A program made the position numbers and the translations under genes. The notes beneath the pieces are model-generated. The model was given only the letters and a program-made list of their open reading frames with translations. It was not told where the DNA came from and made no database searches. A DNA stretch of 64,000 nucleotides, taken from positions 21,609-85,608 of the forward strand of contig NZ_VSKM01000013.1 of NCBI RefSeq assembly GCF_008086175.1. Reading direction: 5' to 3'. This DNA is from Bizionia saleffrena (GTDB taxonomy: Bacteria > Bacteroidota > Bacteroidia > Flavobacteriales > Flavobacteriaceae). Positions 17,750-27,527 of this stretch are shown one piece after another. Positions within the stretch are counted from its first letter, which is position 1. Every line of letters starts with the position of its first letter.

Positions 17750-19852
17750 TTATTTTTTACCTATTTTCCGCTTTAATAATTGCGCATTAATGGCCACTAT
17801 GATGGTGCTCAAACTCATAAATACAGCTCCTACCGCTGGTCCTAATACAAAGCCCGAAGAATATAGTACGCCAGCAGCTAATGGAATGGCAACTACGTTA
17901 TATCCAGTTGCCCATATTAGATTCTGAATCATTTTATTGTAAGTAGCTTTTCCAAATAAAATTAAATTAGCAATATCCTGTGGATTGCTATTTACCAAAA
18001 TAATATCGGCAGTTTCAGCGGCTACATCTGTACCTGACCCAACGGCAATACCGACGTTTGCTTGTGCCAAGGCAGGCGCATCGTTAACACCATCGCCCGT
18101 CATTGCCACAAATTCTCCTTCGTTTTGTAATTTTTCTACAATTTCCACTTTTTGATGCGGTAATACTTCAGAATAATAACCGTCCAAACCAAGTTTGTCG
18201 CTAACCGCTTTTGCTGTTATTTCGTTATCGCCAGTTGCCATTAAAACCTTGATGTTATTCTTTTTAAATATTTTAATAGCTTCGGCAGATTCTGGTCTTA
18301 TTTCATCGGCTAGAGCAATATATCCTGCTAGTTGGCCATCAATTAATACAAATACAACAGTTTCAGCAGCATCACTAAAAGCATCCTTTGGAATTTCTAT
18401 TTTTTCATCCCTTAAATAACCAGGACTAACCACTTTTACTTGCTTCCCTTCTACATTTGCCTCTACACCTTTACCTGTAATGGCGTTGAAATTTTCCAGT
18501 TTCGGAATGGTCATATTATCTTCTTTTACCTTTTTAATAATTCCAACGGCAATTGGGTGTTCTGAACTTTGTTCCAGTGCACTTGAAAGCCTCAAAATTT
18601 CTTCTGATGAATAGGCTTCATTTACAGATTCAATTCTGGTAACGCCAAAATCCCCTTTGGTCAATGTTCCTGTTTTGTCAAAAAGTAATACTGAAATTTT
18701 ACGTGATTCTTCAAAGGCAGTTCTATTTCTAATTAACAAGCCGTTTTGTGCAGATACTGCGGTAGAAATGGCAACCACAAGTGGAATGGCAAGACCAAGT
18801 GCGTGTGGACAAGCAATAACCATAACGGTAACCATTCGTTCCAATGCATATACAAATGGAAAACCTAACATCAACCAAACTGCCAATGTCCCAAAACCGA
18901 TCCCCAAAGCAATATACGTCAACCATTTTGCAGCCCTGTCCGAAAGGTTTTGCATTTTTGACTTGGTCTTTTGCGCTTCCTCTACCATTGTGATTACTTT
19001 GTTGAGATAGCTGTCTTTTCCTGTATGCTCAACTTTTACCTTTATGCTGCCGTTACCGTTTACCGAACCGCCAATTACTTTATCTTTTTCTTCTTTTTTT
19101 ACTGGTTTCGATTCTCCAGTTAGCATAGATTCGTTTAGATAGCTGGTGCCTTCTACTATGATGCCGTCAGCAGGAACTTTCTCTCCGGGCTTTACCAATA
19201 TCACATCGTCTTTTAATAAATCTTCGAGAGGAATATCTTCAATAGAATCACCTTTTACCCTATGAGCTTCAGCAGGCATCATACTTACGAGAAGCTGGAG
19301 GGCTTTTGAGGCCCCTAAAACACTCTTCATTTCTATCCAATGCCCAATAAGCATAATAGCGATTAAAGTTGCCAACTCCCAGAAAAAATCAACACCTCTT
19401 AAACCAAAAACAGTTGCAGAACTGTAGAAATATGCAACACTTATTGCCATAGATATAAGCGTCATCATCCCTGGTGCACTATTCTTTACTTCTGAAACAA
19501 AACCTTTAAGAAAAGGCCACCCACCATAGAAATACACAATGGTAGAAAGTGCAAAAAGTATATATGGATTACCCGGAAGTAAAAATTCATACCCGAAAAA
19601 CCCCTGAATCATTGGCGAGAATAGTAATATGGGAATTGTAAGTACAAGGGTTACCCAAAAGCGTTTCTTGAAGTCGGCAATCATCATTTTATGATGGTCG
19701 TGACCCATTTGTCCGTGACCAGGATTATGTCCTGAATGGTCTTCTTTTCCGTGGTTCATTTTAGAATGGTCTTTTTTTTTGTCTTTCTTCTTTGAATGAT
19801 CCATTTTGGAATGGTCCATTTCCTCGTGTTTGTCGTGTTCGTGATTTTCCAT
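17750..19852 (-). CDS. copper-translocating P-type ATPase (CPH type, P1B-3)
   Basis: A 700-residue heavy-metal P-type ATPase. The first 55 residues are a His/Met/Asp/Lys-rich tail (repeats of DHSKM and HDHHKM) instead of CxxC domains. Eight membrane helices follow. The metal-site helix carries Cys348-Pro349-His350 (VIACPHALGL), the signature of the P1B-3 Cu exporters related to Enterococcus CopB. Phosphorylation Asp392 lies in FDKTGTLT, the HP motif in SSEHPIAVGI and the hinge in MTGDGVNDAPAL. The TGES actuator loop is present. It would pump Cu(I/II) or Ag from the cytoplasm. It ends next to the MFS remnant and belongs to the large minus-strand copper island. Confidence 0.93.
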   Translation of the reverse strand: MENHEHDKHEEMDHSKMDHSKKKDKKKDHSKMNHGKEDHSGHNPGHGQMGHDHHKMMIADFKKRFWVTLVLTIPILLFSPMIQGFFGYEFLLPGNPYILFALSTIVYFYGGWPFLKGFVSEVKNSAPGMMTLISMAISVAYFYSSATVFGLRGVDFFWELATLIAIMLIGHWIEMKSVLGASKALQLLVSMMPAEAHRVKGDSIEDIPLEDLLKDDVILVKPGEKVPADGIIVEGTSYLNESMLTGESKPVKKEEKDKVIGGSVNGNGSIKVKVEHTGKDSYLNKVITMVEEAQKTKSKMQNLSDRAAKWLTYIALGIGFGTLAVWLMLGFPFVYALERMVTVMVIACPHALGLAIPLVVAISTAVSAQNGLLIRNRTAFEESRKISVLLFDKTGTLTKGDFGVTRIESVNEAYSSEEILRLSSALEQSSEHPIAVGIIKKVKEDNMTIPKLENFNAITGKGVEANVEGKQVKVVSPGYLRDEKIEIPKDAFSDAAETVVFVLIDGQLAGYIALADEIRPESAEAIKIFKKNNIKVLMATGDNEITAKAVSDKLGLDGYYSEVLPHQKVEIVEKLQNEGEFVAMTGDGVNDAPALAQANVGIAVGSGTDVAAETADIILVNSNPQDIANLILFGKATYNKMIQNLIWATGYNVVAIPLAAGVLYSSGFVLGPAVGAVFMSLSTIIVAINAQLLKRKIGKK

Positions 19853-19870
19853 TATAGTATTGTTTAGGTG

Positions 19871-20165
19871 TTAACGTAATTTTTTCCGCATTGCTTCTGA
19901 AATGTTTTCAGCATAGACACCATAGGCATCTACCAAAAGACCTTTAATTCCGTCTTTGGAAGGATATAGTATAAAGAATGCTATTATCGTCCGTACTGCT
20001 CATTCCTTCAAAGCGATAGGTTTTATCTACTTTGAAATCTTCAGGATGAATCTCAATTTTCAGCGAAGCACATTTCAAACATTCAGGCGTTAAGTTGAAG
20101 TCATAGGGATATTCGTTTACCTGTAAATCGTTAATAGCTTCTGAAAGGGTATCGTAATTTTTCAT
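19871..20165 (-). pseudogene. frameshifted small conserved protein (often mis-named phosphoribosylpyrophosphate synthetase)
   Basis: The start MKNYDTLSEAINDLQV and the core FNLTPECLKCASLKIEI and FKVDKTYRFEGMSS match a conserved protein of about 100 residues in Bacteroidota. The frame ends early at 19944, but another frame continues the expected C-terminus: LYPSKDGIKGLLVDAYGVY, then AENISEAMRKKLR to a stop at 19871-19873. A single frameshift near 19960-19985 therefore splits the gene. The name used in databases is not supported by any PRPP-synthetase motif. A truncated 73-residue product could still be made. Confidence 0.7.
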
Positions 20166-20244
20166 CTGATATTTTTTTTGACCATCCCTTCAATCTTTTC
20201 TGATAGTTTGTTATGGATGTTTTAATTAATTGCCCATTATGGGC

Positions 20245-20958
20245 TTATTTATAGTTTATTCTAAAATAACTACCATCGGCTTCGGTAAACTTCTGAAAGG
20301 TCAATAAATCGTTTCCATTGAATTTCTCGTTAACGGTATAGTTGAGTTGCTTAATGCGAATTCCCCACGCATAGGCCTTAATATTGATTTTTGATTTAAT
20401 ATTACTTCTATTACCGTCCAATTTTCTATCGTAAATATTTATGGTGCTTTTTGAACCAAAAAAATTTAATAGGCCTGAGTCAAAACTCATTTCAAGTTCA
20501 ATATCTCTTAAGTTTTCCAAATCGTATAGCTCTTTAAAATTTTTAGAAATGGTATTGATTTCGGTTTCCTTGGACTTTGGGTTGAAAAACGGAAAAGCTA
20601 TTATCATTAGATTCCCATCTTCTGGTTTGCAGCGGTAGGTTGTGGTGTACTTTTCGGTAGATTTTTTGTTTTTGTCAAACAATTCTGTGATTACTTCAAT
20701 TGCATAATATCCATTTTTAGTGATAATTTTTCCTGCTTCAAAGGTTTGTTTATTTAAAAAAGCTCCTTTTTCATCAAAGTTTTCGCGAACGACAAGCCTG
20801 CCTGAAACCTGCTCTATGAGCATTTCAGTTTGGGCTTTAAGATTTGTACTACTTAATATCAAAAACAACAGAAGAAGTGGCACAACTACTTGATAATGAA
20901 ATTTTTCAGGTACTGAATTAGTTTTAAAATTATTGATAAAGATCATTATTATCTTCAT
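20245..20958 (-). CDS. exported hypothetical protein (DUF3108-like beta-rich)
   Basis: A 237-residue protein with an N-terminal hydrophobic segment (about residues 24-40, VVVPLLLLFLILSSTNLKAQ) that ends in a signal-peptidase-like AQ site. The mature part alternates short beta strands (AGKIITKNGYYAIEVI, KSTINIYDRKLDGN). Its general pattern recalls periplasmic DUF3108-type proteins, but I am not sure of the family. Its start overlaps the stop of the upstream ATPase gene (TAATG), so they are coupled. Confidence 0.6.
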   Translation of the reverse strand: MKIIMIFINNFKTNSVPEKFHYQVVVPLLLLFLILSSTNLKAQTEMLIEQVSGRLVVRENFDEKGAFLNKQTFEAGKIITKNGYYAIEVITELFDKNKKSTEKYTTTYRCKPEDGNLMIIAFPFFNPKSKETEINTISKNFKELYDLENLRDIELEMSFDSGLLNFFGSKSTINIYDRKLDGNRSNIKSKINIKAYAWGIRIKQLNYTVNEKFNGNDLLTFQKFTEADGSYFRINYK

Positions 20959-21497
20959 TATATGTTATTTAAAATAAATTCTACACGTTCCACAGGTGGC
21001 AATACTGGAACAAAAACGATTGGTATTTCTAAAGATGTGTAAACCTCAATTATTAATTGATGTATTTTTTTTTGATCTTCTTCATCTTCAATTCTCGCGT
21101 AGTCCTTTATAAAAGGCAGTCGATCTAAAATAAAAATCTTTTTGTATGATGTATTTTTGACCGCATTCAGTAATTTTTCGTCATAATCAAGTGACAGGAA
21201 TTGATAGTAAGCCATTGCATCCGGAATGGCTCTGTCCAAAAAAAACAGATCTTTAGGATCTATTTCAGCTTCTTGCTCTATTTGCATATCAAGCACACCT
21301 AATTGAAATTTTCTTTTATTTTTTCGCAAATCTTCTACAGTTTCTCCTTCTGTGCGTATAGTATCTATATAATGTCTAGCATGTTCGATAGTGGTTTTAT
21401 AACCTTTTTTTGCAATCATATTAATTACGGTAGTTTTTCCTGTACTTGGACCACCTGTTATGACGTGCCAGGTGGTTTTTGCTTTTTTATTTTGCAT
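20958..21497 (-). CDS. AAA/P-loop ATPase (AAA_28-like), 179 aa
   Basis: A small P-loop protein. The Walker A motif is GGPSTGKT at residues 15-22, and LFFLDRAIPD near residue 85 supplies the acidic Walker B-like strand. The HARHYIDTIR segment and the PVLPPVERVEFILNN end fit the AAA_28 family of predicted nucleoside- or nucleotide-kinase-like ATPases. It is coupled to the next gene by TAATG. Substrate unknown. Confidence 0.78.
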   Translation of the reverse strand: MQNKKAKTTWHVITGGPSTGKTTVINMIAKKGYKTTIEHARHYIDTIRTEGETVEDLRKNKRKFQLGVLDMQIEQEAEIDPKDLFFLDRAIPDAMAYYQFLSLDYDEKLLNAVKNTSYKKIFILDRLPFIKDYARIEDEEDQKKIHQLIIEVYTSLEIPIVFVPVLPPVERVEFILNNI

Positions 21498-21515
21498 AAT
21501 TTTTCATATAAGAAA

Positions 21516-22889
21516 TTAAACATCTTTTATACTATATAACTGTGGAATCTCTGAATCCCAACCATAGGTTTCTTTGATGCCTCTTTGAACGGCTTCTGCA
21601 CCTTCTTTTTCACCGTGTACAATGAAAATCCGTTTTGGTTTGTTTTTTATCTTACTCATCCAATCCATAAGTTCTGCGTGGTCAGCGTGTGCCGAGAGAC
21701 CTTCAACTTCAGCTACCTGCATTTTGAAAGGCACCCATTTTCCGTAGACTTTTAGTTCCTTTTCGCCTTCCAATAATTTTCTTCCACGGGTTCCTTCAGC
21801 TTGATAACCCACAAAAAGCAACGTGTTATTAGGGTTTTGCGCCTGTGTTTCAAGATAGTTGAGCATTCTACCTCCAGTAAGCATTCCACTTCCTGCAATC
21901 ACAATTTTTGGTTTATTATCCATTCGCAATTCTAAAGTTTCACGATAACTTTTTACTACTGTGAAATGTGAACACATTTCATCACATTCATTGTCTTCCA
22001 GCCTGTGCCAATCTCTCGTGCGGTGGAATAGCTCTAATACACTAGCCCCCATTGGACTATCCATTATCATTTGTACTTTGGGTATTTTGTTCTCCTTAAG
22101 TAATTTCCAAAAAATAAGCATCATCAGTTGCGCGCGTTCTACAGAAAAGCTAGGAACAAATAGGCTGCCGCCTCTATCAAAAGTGTCTTTGACTAATTTT
22201 TCAATCTGCGGTATCGCTTCCACTTCATCAGGATGAAATCTTCCGCCGTAAGTGGATTCTATGAATAGTACATCAGCCTTTTTAGGTTTTAGAGGTGGAT
22301 ACAATAGTAAATCGTTCGTTCTTCCAATATCTCCTGAAAAAACAAAGCGTTTTCCGTGGACATCCAACTCGATGTAGGTAGCACCAAGAATGTGTCCGTT
22401 ATATTGAAATCGAGCCCTGATGCCATCAAATAATGGAATCCATTGTGCTTGCGGAACGCCCTTAAAATGTGGAATGGTTTTTTCTACATCTTTTAAATCG
22501 TAGAGTGGATCTGCTGGGCTATGCTTGGAATACCCTTCCTTATTGGCACGGTCGGCTTCCTGCTCCTGTATTTTGCCACTATCATTAAGTATGATCTTTG
22601 CGATGTCAAGCGTTGGATTGGTGCCATATATAGATCCCTTAAATCCTTGTTTAACCAACCTTGGCAGATATCCAGTATGGTCTAAATGGCCGTGTGTTAG
22701 CAAAACCATATCAATTTCTGAAACTTCCACAGGTAGATATTCCCAGTTTTTAAGGCGTAATTCTTTTAACCCTTGAAAAAGTCCGCAGTCTATGAGTATT
22801 TTTCTATCGCCTGTGTCCACTAAATATTTTGAGCCGGTTACTGTACCTGCTGCGCCCAAAAAGTGGATATTTATTTTATTATTTTTCAT
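21516..22889 (-). CDS. metallo-beta-lactamase/beta-CASP hydrolase (RNA-processing exonuclease-like)
   Basis: A 457-residue protein with the metal-binding HGHLDH motif at residues 66-71, a following FSGDIGR aspartate motif, and the beta-CASP insertion (MDSPMGASVLELF to VIAGSGMLTGGR), ending in GLSAHADHAELMDW and IFIVHGEKEG. Members are zinc-dependent RNA endo/exonucleases of the CPSF73/YSH1 type, acting in the cytoplasm. In Bacteroidota it often travels with UspA and metal-stress genes, as here. Full length; the start ATG is 57 bases after the upstream small gene's end. Confidence 0.9.
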   Translation of the reverse strand: MKNNKINIHFLGAAGTVTGSKYLVDTGDRKILIDCGLFQGLKELRLKNWEYLPVEVSEIDMVLLTHGHLDHTGYLPRLVKQGFKGSIYGTNPTLDIAKIILNDSGKIQEQEADRANKEGYSKHSPADPLYDLKDVEKTIPHFKGVPQAQWIPLFDGIRARFQYNGHILGATYIELDVHGKRFVFSGDIGRTNDLLLYPPLKPKKADVLFIESTYGGRFHPDEVEAIPQIEKLVKDTFDRGGSLFVPSFSVERAQLMMLIFWKLLKENKIPKVQMIMDSPMGASVLELFHRTRDWHRLEDNECDEMCSHFTVVKSYRETLELRMDNKPKIVIAGSGMLTGGRMLNYLETQAQNPNNTLLFVGYQAEGTRGRKLLEGEKELKVYGKWVPFKMQVAEVEGLSAHADHAELMDWMSKIKNKPKRIFIVHGEKEGAEAVQRGIKETYGWDSEIPQLYSIKDV

Positions 22890-22944
22890 TTTTAGTTATT
22901 TTTATGTGGTTATAAATTATTTGTATCAATGGGGAACCCGCCAG

Positions 22945-23199
22945 TTAGTTAACGCCACAACAAGAAGGGGTGTTGCCCTGTTCTTTATCAGTTGTGTACA
23001 ATGCCACAACTTCCTTATATAAGCCGTGAAAATCTTCTTTAATAAGTTGTGCTATTTTCTTGGCAACTTTTGGGTCGGTACTTACCATCTCCAATACTGT
23101 TTTAAAAGCCTCTTTTAGCAATTTATTATCATCTTCCAAGGCTTGATAAAATGGTTCGAAATCTATGCTATTCTGTTGTTTCAATTTTTTAGTTTTCAT
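22945..23199 (-). CDS. small helical protein with C-terminal CCG
   Basis: An 84-residue, mostly helical protein (YQALEDDNKLLKEAF, VAKKIAQLIKEDFHGLYKEV) that ends in NTPSCCGVN. The terminal Cys pair could bind a metal, in line with the copper setting. Family not recognised. It lies between the nuclease-like genes of the stress operon. Confidence 0.6.
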   Translation of the reverse strand: MKTKKLKQQNSIDFEPFYQALEDDNKLLKEAFKTVLEMVSTDPKVAKKIAQLIKEDFHGLYKEVVALYTTDKEQGNTPSCCGVN

Positions 23200-23241
23200 A
23201 AGTTTTGTATTTAAGATTGTTAAATTTTATATCTTTAATCG

Positions 23242-24084
23242 TTATGCGCTTTTACATAGCGCTTCAGAATCTTCTAAAATCTTTTTGTGTCTTTTTTTAT
23301 CAATTCCTATCTGTTCTAATAACGTAGGGTTTTCGTGAAGCTCTTTGCAGAGTACAATGTCTTTATCCAATAGTTTTGTTTTTTCGGCTTTTGTGAGCGT
23401 TGTTAAAGCGGTTAGTGGGTGGAAGCCAGATTTATCTATTCTATCTTTTAAACCGTTTCCCATAGGATAATCCCAACTTGTTAATAACAATCCTACACAT
23501 GTACCATATTGAATTGCGTCAGTTGTAAATCGCGTATTAGTGTACACACCTCCTTTATGAAGTTTAGTTTCGTGGCCTTTTTTATGTTCCCACTTCGCTT
23601 TAACATCCAGAAATCTAGATTGGATATAAAGCGGAATTTTTACATTGCAAGTCCTTCTTTGGTCGCTATGATATTTACATTCAATCATATAATGTTTGTT
23701 TTCTTTTTGAGCTATTACGTCTATTTCGTGCTGCACACAATTACCCTGAACAATCACACCAACTTTTGTTGCATATCCTTCGTGCGCAAATAATTTTCCC
23801 ACTAGTTTTTCAAAAGGAAAGCCAGAGGGGCCCAATTCCATCAGGGCTTTTTTGAGTTTATATTTTGAAGCACTTACCCTTGATTTGCTCTTTAGCATTT
23901 TGAATGCCATTTGATAGATTTTTTTGGTGGTAATTCCGTCATATAATTGGTTTTCAACTTGCGTCACTATTTGCTGAATCAATCCTTCATTAGCTTGTGA
24001 GCGTCTTAAGGAATTGATAAGCTTATCCACATCAAAGGGGACTACATCGCCAGAATACTTCACTATGTTGATTGAATTTTTCAT
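23242..24084 (-). CDS. ATP-cone domain fused to a Mrr-like PD-(D/E)XK endonuclease
   Basis: A 280-residue protein. Residues about 5-90 form an ATP-cone, the nucleotide-sensing domain otherwise known from ribonucleotide reductase and NrdR (VVPFDVDKLINSLRRSQA to KYKLKKALMELG). Residues about 90-240 hold a restriction-endonuclease-like core: Asp122 in HEIDVIAQ and Glu135-x-Lys137 in YMIECKYHSD. The pair suggests a nuclease gated by ATP/dATP. It overlaps the upstream UspA gene by four bases (ATGA). Known in Bacteroidota and archaea; cellular role unproven. Confidence 0.82.
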   Translation of the reverse strand: MKNSINIVKYSGDVVPFDVDKLINSLRRSQANEGLIQQIVTQVENQLYDGITTKKIYQMAFKMLKSKSRVSASKYKLKKALMELGPSGFPFEKLVGKLFAHEGYATKVGVIVQGNCVQHEIDVIAQKENKHYMIECKYHSDQRRTCNVKIPLYIQSRFLDVKAKWEHKKGHETKLHKGGVYTNTRFTTDAIQYGTCVGLLLTSWDYPMGNGLKDRIDKSGFHPLTALTTLTKAEKTKLLDKDIVLCKELHENPTLLEQIGIDKKRHKKILEDSEALCKSA

Positions 24085-24917
24085 TTTTCAATATGTATTG
24101 TCATTACTGGAAGTTCAGAATGATTGGTTACACCCTCGGCAATACTTTTTGAAAATAAACTCAAAAAGCCAGTCTTTCCGTGGGTGCTCATTGCAATTAA
24201 ATCTGCTGACTGATGTTTTAAAAAGGTATTGATTCCTTCCTCTACTGATGACTCATTTTGAACGTTCATTGAATACTTCTTCAAGTCAGGAAACTTTTCA
24301 AGGAATTCCTTAACAGGATTTAAGCCTTGCTCAATACTATTGAAATCCGTTTCTGTATTTATACGTAATAAATGGATTTTAGCATCACATTTTTGAGCAA
24401 TGGAAAGGACTGCTTGAAACGGATGACTAACATCCTCGTCAAAAGCAGAGACAAATAGAATATCCTTAAAGGGGAAAATTACTTCCTCCTCCTTAACCAC
24501 GATAATTGGTGCATTGGCTTTACGTACAATTTTCTCAACATTACTGCCTGTTATTTCTCTTACACGACCTTTAGTACCGCTACTTCCGGTAATAATAAAA
24601 TCGTGGTGGAAATGGCCTGAATGTTCCAGAATATCTTTTTGTCCTGAATCGAACTGAAGAAAGGTTCGACATTCTAACCCTTGGTGTTCTGCCATTCTTT
24701 CTAGTTCAAGTAATTTGGATTTGGCAATGCCAATTTGTTTTACAGTTTCTGGATAGCGCTTTTCTTTGAGTTTGTCGAGTTTTACCCAATCGACAGGTGT
24801 TGTCATTAAATGCAGAAAGTGGATTTCGGCATTATATAATTTTGCCATTTTAATCCCAAGGTGTGCTGCCTTGTCGCAATTTTTTGAGAAATTAGTGGGT
24901 ACTAGAATATTCTTCAT
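24081..24917 (-). CDS. universal stress protein, tandem UspA domains
   Basis: A 278-residue protein with two Usp repeats (about 1-145 and 148-278). Each ends in the nucleotide-binding loop: DFIITGSSGTKGRVREITGS in the first and LIAMSTHGKTGFLSLFSKS in the second, both of G-2x-G-9x-G(S/T) type. It would bind ATP in the cytoplasm and act during stress. It overlaps the next gene on the minus strand by ATGA and starts 17 bases after the aldolase stop. Confidence 0.9.
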   Translation of the reverse strand: MKNILVPTNFSKNCDKAAHLGIKMAKLYNAEIHFLHLMTTPVDWVKLDKLKEKRYPETVKQIGIAKSKLLELERMAEHQGLECRTFLQFDSGQKDILEHSGHFHHDFIITGSSGTKGRVREITGSNVEKIVRKANAPIIVVKEEEVIFPFKDILFVSAFDEDVSHPFQAVLSIAQKCDAKIHLLRINTETDFNSIEQGLNPVKEFLEKFPDLKKYSMNVQNESSVEEGINTFLKHQSADLIAMSTHGKTGFLSLFSKSIAEGVTNHSELPVMTIHIEK

Positions 24918-24934
24918 GTTGATTTTTTTTATGA

Positions 24935-25996
24935 TTATGCTATTGTTATTTTCTTTTCCAGATATACACTTTGCACTTGGTTGAGTAATTCCAAACCTCC
25001 TTTAAAAGGTTTCTGAAAGGCTTTTCTACCTAAAATCAAACCAGAACCGCCAGCTCTTTTATTGATAACAGCGGTTGTCACAGCTTCAGTCATATCTGAT
25101 TCGCCTTTGGAACCTCCACCTGAATTTATTAATCCTATTTTTCCCATATAACAATTTGCCACCTGTAACCTGCATAGGTCAATAGGATGTTCTGTGGTAA
25201 GTATTTTGTACATTTCATCATCATATTTACCAAACCCTATTTCTTTAAATCCGAAATTATTGGTTGGTAATTTTTGTTTGATGATATCAGCCTGAATGGT
25301 AACGCCCAAATGATTTGCCTGCCCTGTTAAATCGGCAGCTGCGTGATAATCTTCTTTTTCGGTTTTAAATGATTCGTTGCGTAAATAGCACCACAAGATG
25401 GTTGCCATCCCCAAATTGTGCGCTTCTTCAAAAGCTTCGGCTATTTCTTTAAGCTGTCGGTTGCTTTCAGCTGAACCAAAATAAATAGTGGCACCTACGG
25501 CAACGGCTCCCATATCCCAAGCCGATTTTACCTTGCCAAAAAGGGTTTGGTCATATTTATTGGGATAGGTAAGAAGCTCGTTATGGTTAATCTTGACAAT
25601 GAACGGGATTCTATGGGCATATTTTCGGGCATTGAGCCCCAAAATGCCAAAGGTGGACGCTACACCGTTGCATCCAGCTTCAATAGCGAGTTTTATTATG
25701 TTTTCCGGGTCAAAATAATCCGGGTTTTTATAGAATGAAAATGCGGCACTATGCTCAATACCTTGATCCACAGGGAGTATGTTCAAATATCCTGTGCCAC
25801 CCAGATTTCCGTGATTGTATAATTGGGCAAGACTTCGAAGCACCTGTGGATTTCTATTGCTTTTGGCAAATACCTTTTCAAAACTATTTTTGCTCGGGGT
25901 TTGCAGTTCGTCCTTTGTAATTTTTTCACAAACGTGGTCTAAATAGAAGGAAGCCTTGTTCCCTAAATTTTCAACTATATTTTTATAAACATCCAT
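24935..25996 (-). CDS. class I fructose-bisphosphate aldolase (DhnA/archaeal type)
   Basis: A 353-residue Schiff-base aldolase of the DhnA group ([44 protein letters not shown] near the phosphate site). It would interconvert fructose-1,6-bisphosphate with glyceraldehyde-3-phosphate and dihydroxyacetone phosphate. It is followed upstream by a type II GAPDH, so two consecutive glycolytic steps are encoded side by side in a stress/metal island rather than in a glycolytic locus. The start ATG is 15 bases after the GAPDH stop. Confidence 0.9.
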   Translation of the reverse strand: MDVYKNIVENLGNKASFYLDHVCEKITKDELQTPSKNSFEKVFAKSNRNPQVLRSLAQLYNHGNLGGTGYLNILPVDQGIEHSAAFSFYKNPDYFDPENIIKLAIEAGCNGVASTFGILGLNARKYAHRIPFIVKINHNELLTYPNKYDQTLFGKVKSAWDMGAVAVGATIYFGSAESNRQLKEIAEAFEEAHNLGMATILWCYLRNESFKTEKEDYHAAADLTGQANHLGVTIQADIIKQKLPTNNFGFKEIGFGKYDDEMYKILTTEHPIDLCRLQVANCYMGKIGLINSGGGSKGESDMTEAVTTAVINKRAGGSGLILGRKAFQKPFKGGLELLNQVQSVYLEKKITIA

Positions 25997-26010
25997 AACA
26001 TAATGATTTA

Positions 26011-27021
26011 TTAGATTCCTAAACTTTTATTGGTTTTTGAAATAGACTTTGCTCCATTTGTTTCAATTCCAGTAAGTGCTCGAATGGCATCGATAGTTTC
26101 AGGGATAACAATAGCTTGATTATCCACCACATAGGCATAGAACAATTCATCACCCACAACTTTCAGCATATCTTCCCAGAGGGCAACTTCATACATATCG
26201 CCCCAAGGCCTTCCCATATCCAAAAACATTTCCTTGATGGTATTGTTGGAAACCAAACCTTGGTCATATTGAATTAGTTTAATACGGCTGGACGTTCTAA
26301 AAGCATTAAGCACTTCTTCTTTTGTGGCCTTCTTTTTCAATTTCACATTCCAGTAGTGCATATGGCTTAAAGTTTCGGGCACTTTTACTGCGGAAGTGAT
26401 GACATCCAAATCTGGATCAACACTTTTAGCATCAGGACCTTGATGGCTCGGAATATCTCTTTCGGGAACCATTGTGTTCATAATACCACCTAAATGACTT
26501 TCCCAAGGATCTGTCGCTCTTCTTAAAAGTGTGCCTCTGGCATAATCCAATAAATCGGCTCTTTTTAGGGCCGTCAATGTTCTTAAAATAGAAGTGGTGT
26601 TGCAAGAAACGACCCTTGTAGCATTTAGATTTATAGCTGATTTATAATTGTTTTCGGCACTAAAGGAATGTCCCGTGGTTTCGTGTTTTTCGCCACCCTG
26701 AACAATAAATTTGATGCTTTTTTCTTTATAGATTTCTACATTCTGAGCCGCAATTTTTTTAGGCGTACAGTCCACCACGAGATCTGATTTCTCTAAAAGT
26801 TCTTGCCTATTGCCTTTTACTGAAATCCCTTCGGACTTCATTTTATCAGCTGCTTCTTCGGTAGCTGCGTAGATGTCAAACTCCTTTCTTACGGCATTTT
26901 GTATGCGCCAATCGCTAATGATATCGCACACTCCCGCAAGTTTCATATCGTCTTGTAAATTGATGGCATCGGCCACCCTTTTTCCAATGACTCCGTATCC
27001 TATAACTGCTATGTTTTTCAT
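26011..27021 (-). CDS. type II glyceraldehyde-3-phosphate dehydrogenase (archaeal type)
   Basis: A 336-residue protein with an N-terminal Rossmann fold ([17 protein letters not shown]) and the catalytic Cys140 in [12 protein letters not shown], the pattern of archaeal type II GAPDH rather than the usual bacterial GapA (SCTTNC). It would oxidise glyceraldehyde-3-phosphate with NAD(P)+. It forms a pair with the class I aldolase. This is probably a second, island-borne copy; the chromosome's main GAPDH is not in this window. Confidence 0.9.
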   Translation of the reverse strand: MKNIAVIGYGVIGKRVADAINLQDDMKLAGVCDIISDWRIQNAVRKEFDIYAATEEAADKMKSEGISVKGNRQELLEKSDLVVDCTPKKIAAQNVEIYKEKSIKFIVQGGEKHETTGHSFSAENNYKSAINLNATRVVSCNTTSILRTLTALKRADLLDYARGTLLRRATDPWESHLGGIMNTMVPERDIPSHQGPDAKSVDPDLDVITSAVKVPETLSHMHYWNVKLKKKATKEEVLNAFRTSSRIKLIQYDQGLVSNNTIKEMFLDMGRPWGDMYEVALWEDMLKVVGDELFYAYVVDNQAIVIPETIDAIRALTGIETNGAKSISKTNKSLGI

Positions 27022-27099
27022 TATTTTTTATTTAATTAATTTTAGGTTATTGTTTCAATGAGTCTTTTATGATGGGTTTTGATTATAATTTATCGATAA

Positions 27100-27122
27100 C
27101 GGCCTCTATCAATAAGAGGCCG
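27100..27122. terminator. hairpin downstream of the HMA gene
   Basis: CGGCCTCT (27100-27107) and AGAGGCCG (27115-27122) form a perfect eight-pair stem with a seven-base loop. It lies just past the minus-strand HMA gene. No clean T-run follows on either strand, so it may be an attenuating hairpin. Confidence 0.55.
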
Positions 27123-27141
27123 AAGTTTCAAGAACTGACGG

Positions 27142-27396
27142 TTATCCACAGCACCCACCACCCGATTTTTTTGGCGCATTGGTCTCTTGTTCTCCTGCAA
27201 CACCATAATTGCCGGCTTTTGATAATACTGCCTGTAATTGTGCCATATTTATAGCACTATCTGCTTGTATAACTGCTTTTGGTGGAGACAGGCTTACAGA
27301 TACTGCTTTTATACCTACTATTTGACTCAATGCTTTTTCGACGGTCTTTACACAACCGCCACAGCTCATTCCTTTAATTGCTACTTGTTGTTCCAT
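27142..27396 (-). CDS. heavy-metal-associated (CopZ-like) protein
   Basis: An 84-residue HMA-fold protein. GMSCGGC at residues 9-15 supplies the Cu(I)-binding Cys12 and Cys15, and the tail KKSGGGCCG gives two more Cys. It is probably a cytoplasmic copper chaperone for the CPH-type ATPase. The C-terminal Cys pair is an addition to the usual 70-residue CopZ. Confidence 0.88.
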   Translation of the reverse strand: MEQQVAIKGMSCGGCVKTVEKALSQIVGIKAVSVSLSPPKAVIQADSAINMAQLQAVLSKAGNYGVAGEQETNAPKKSGGGCCG

Positions 27397-27527
27397 AATC
27401 TTGATTTTTTAATTGTTATTATTTTTTATATAAACTGTTTTTACTACTTCTATCACTTATCTACTTTTTATTTTTGTTGTCCTTACTTATCTGTTCCATA
27501 ATATTGAGTATTAAATAATTTATATTT

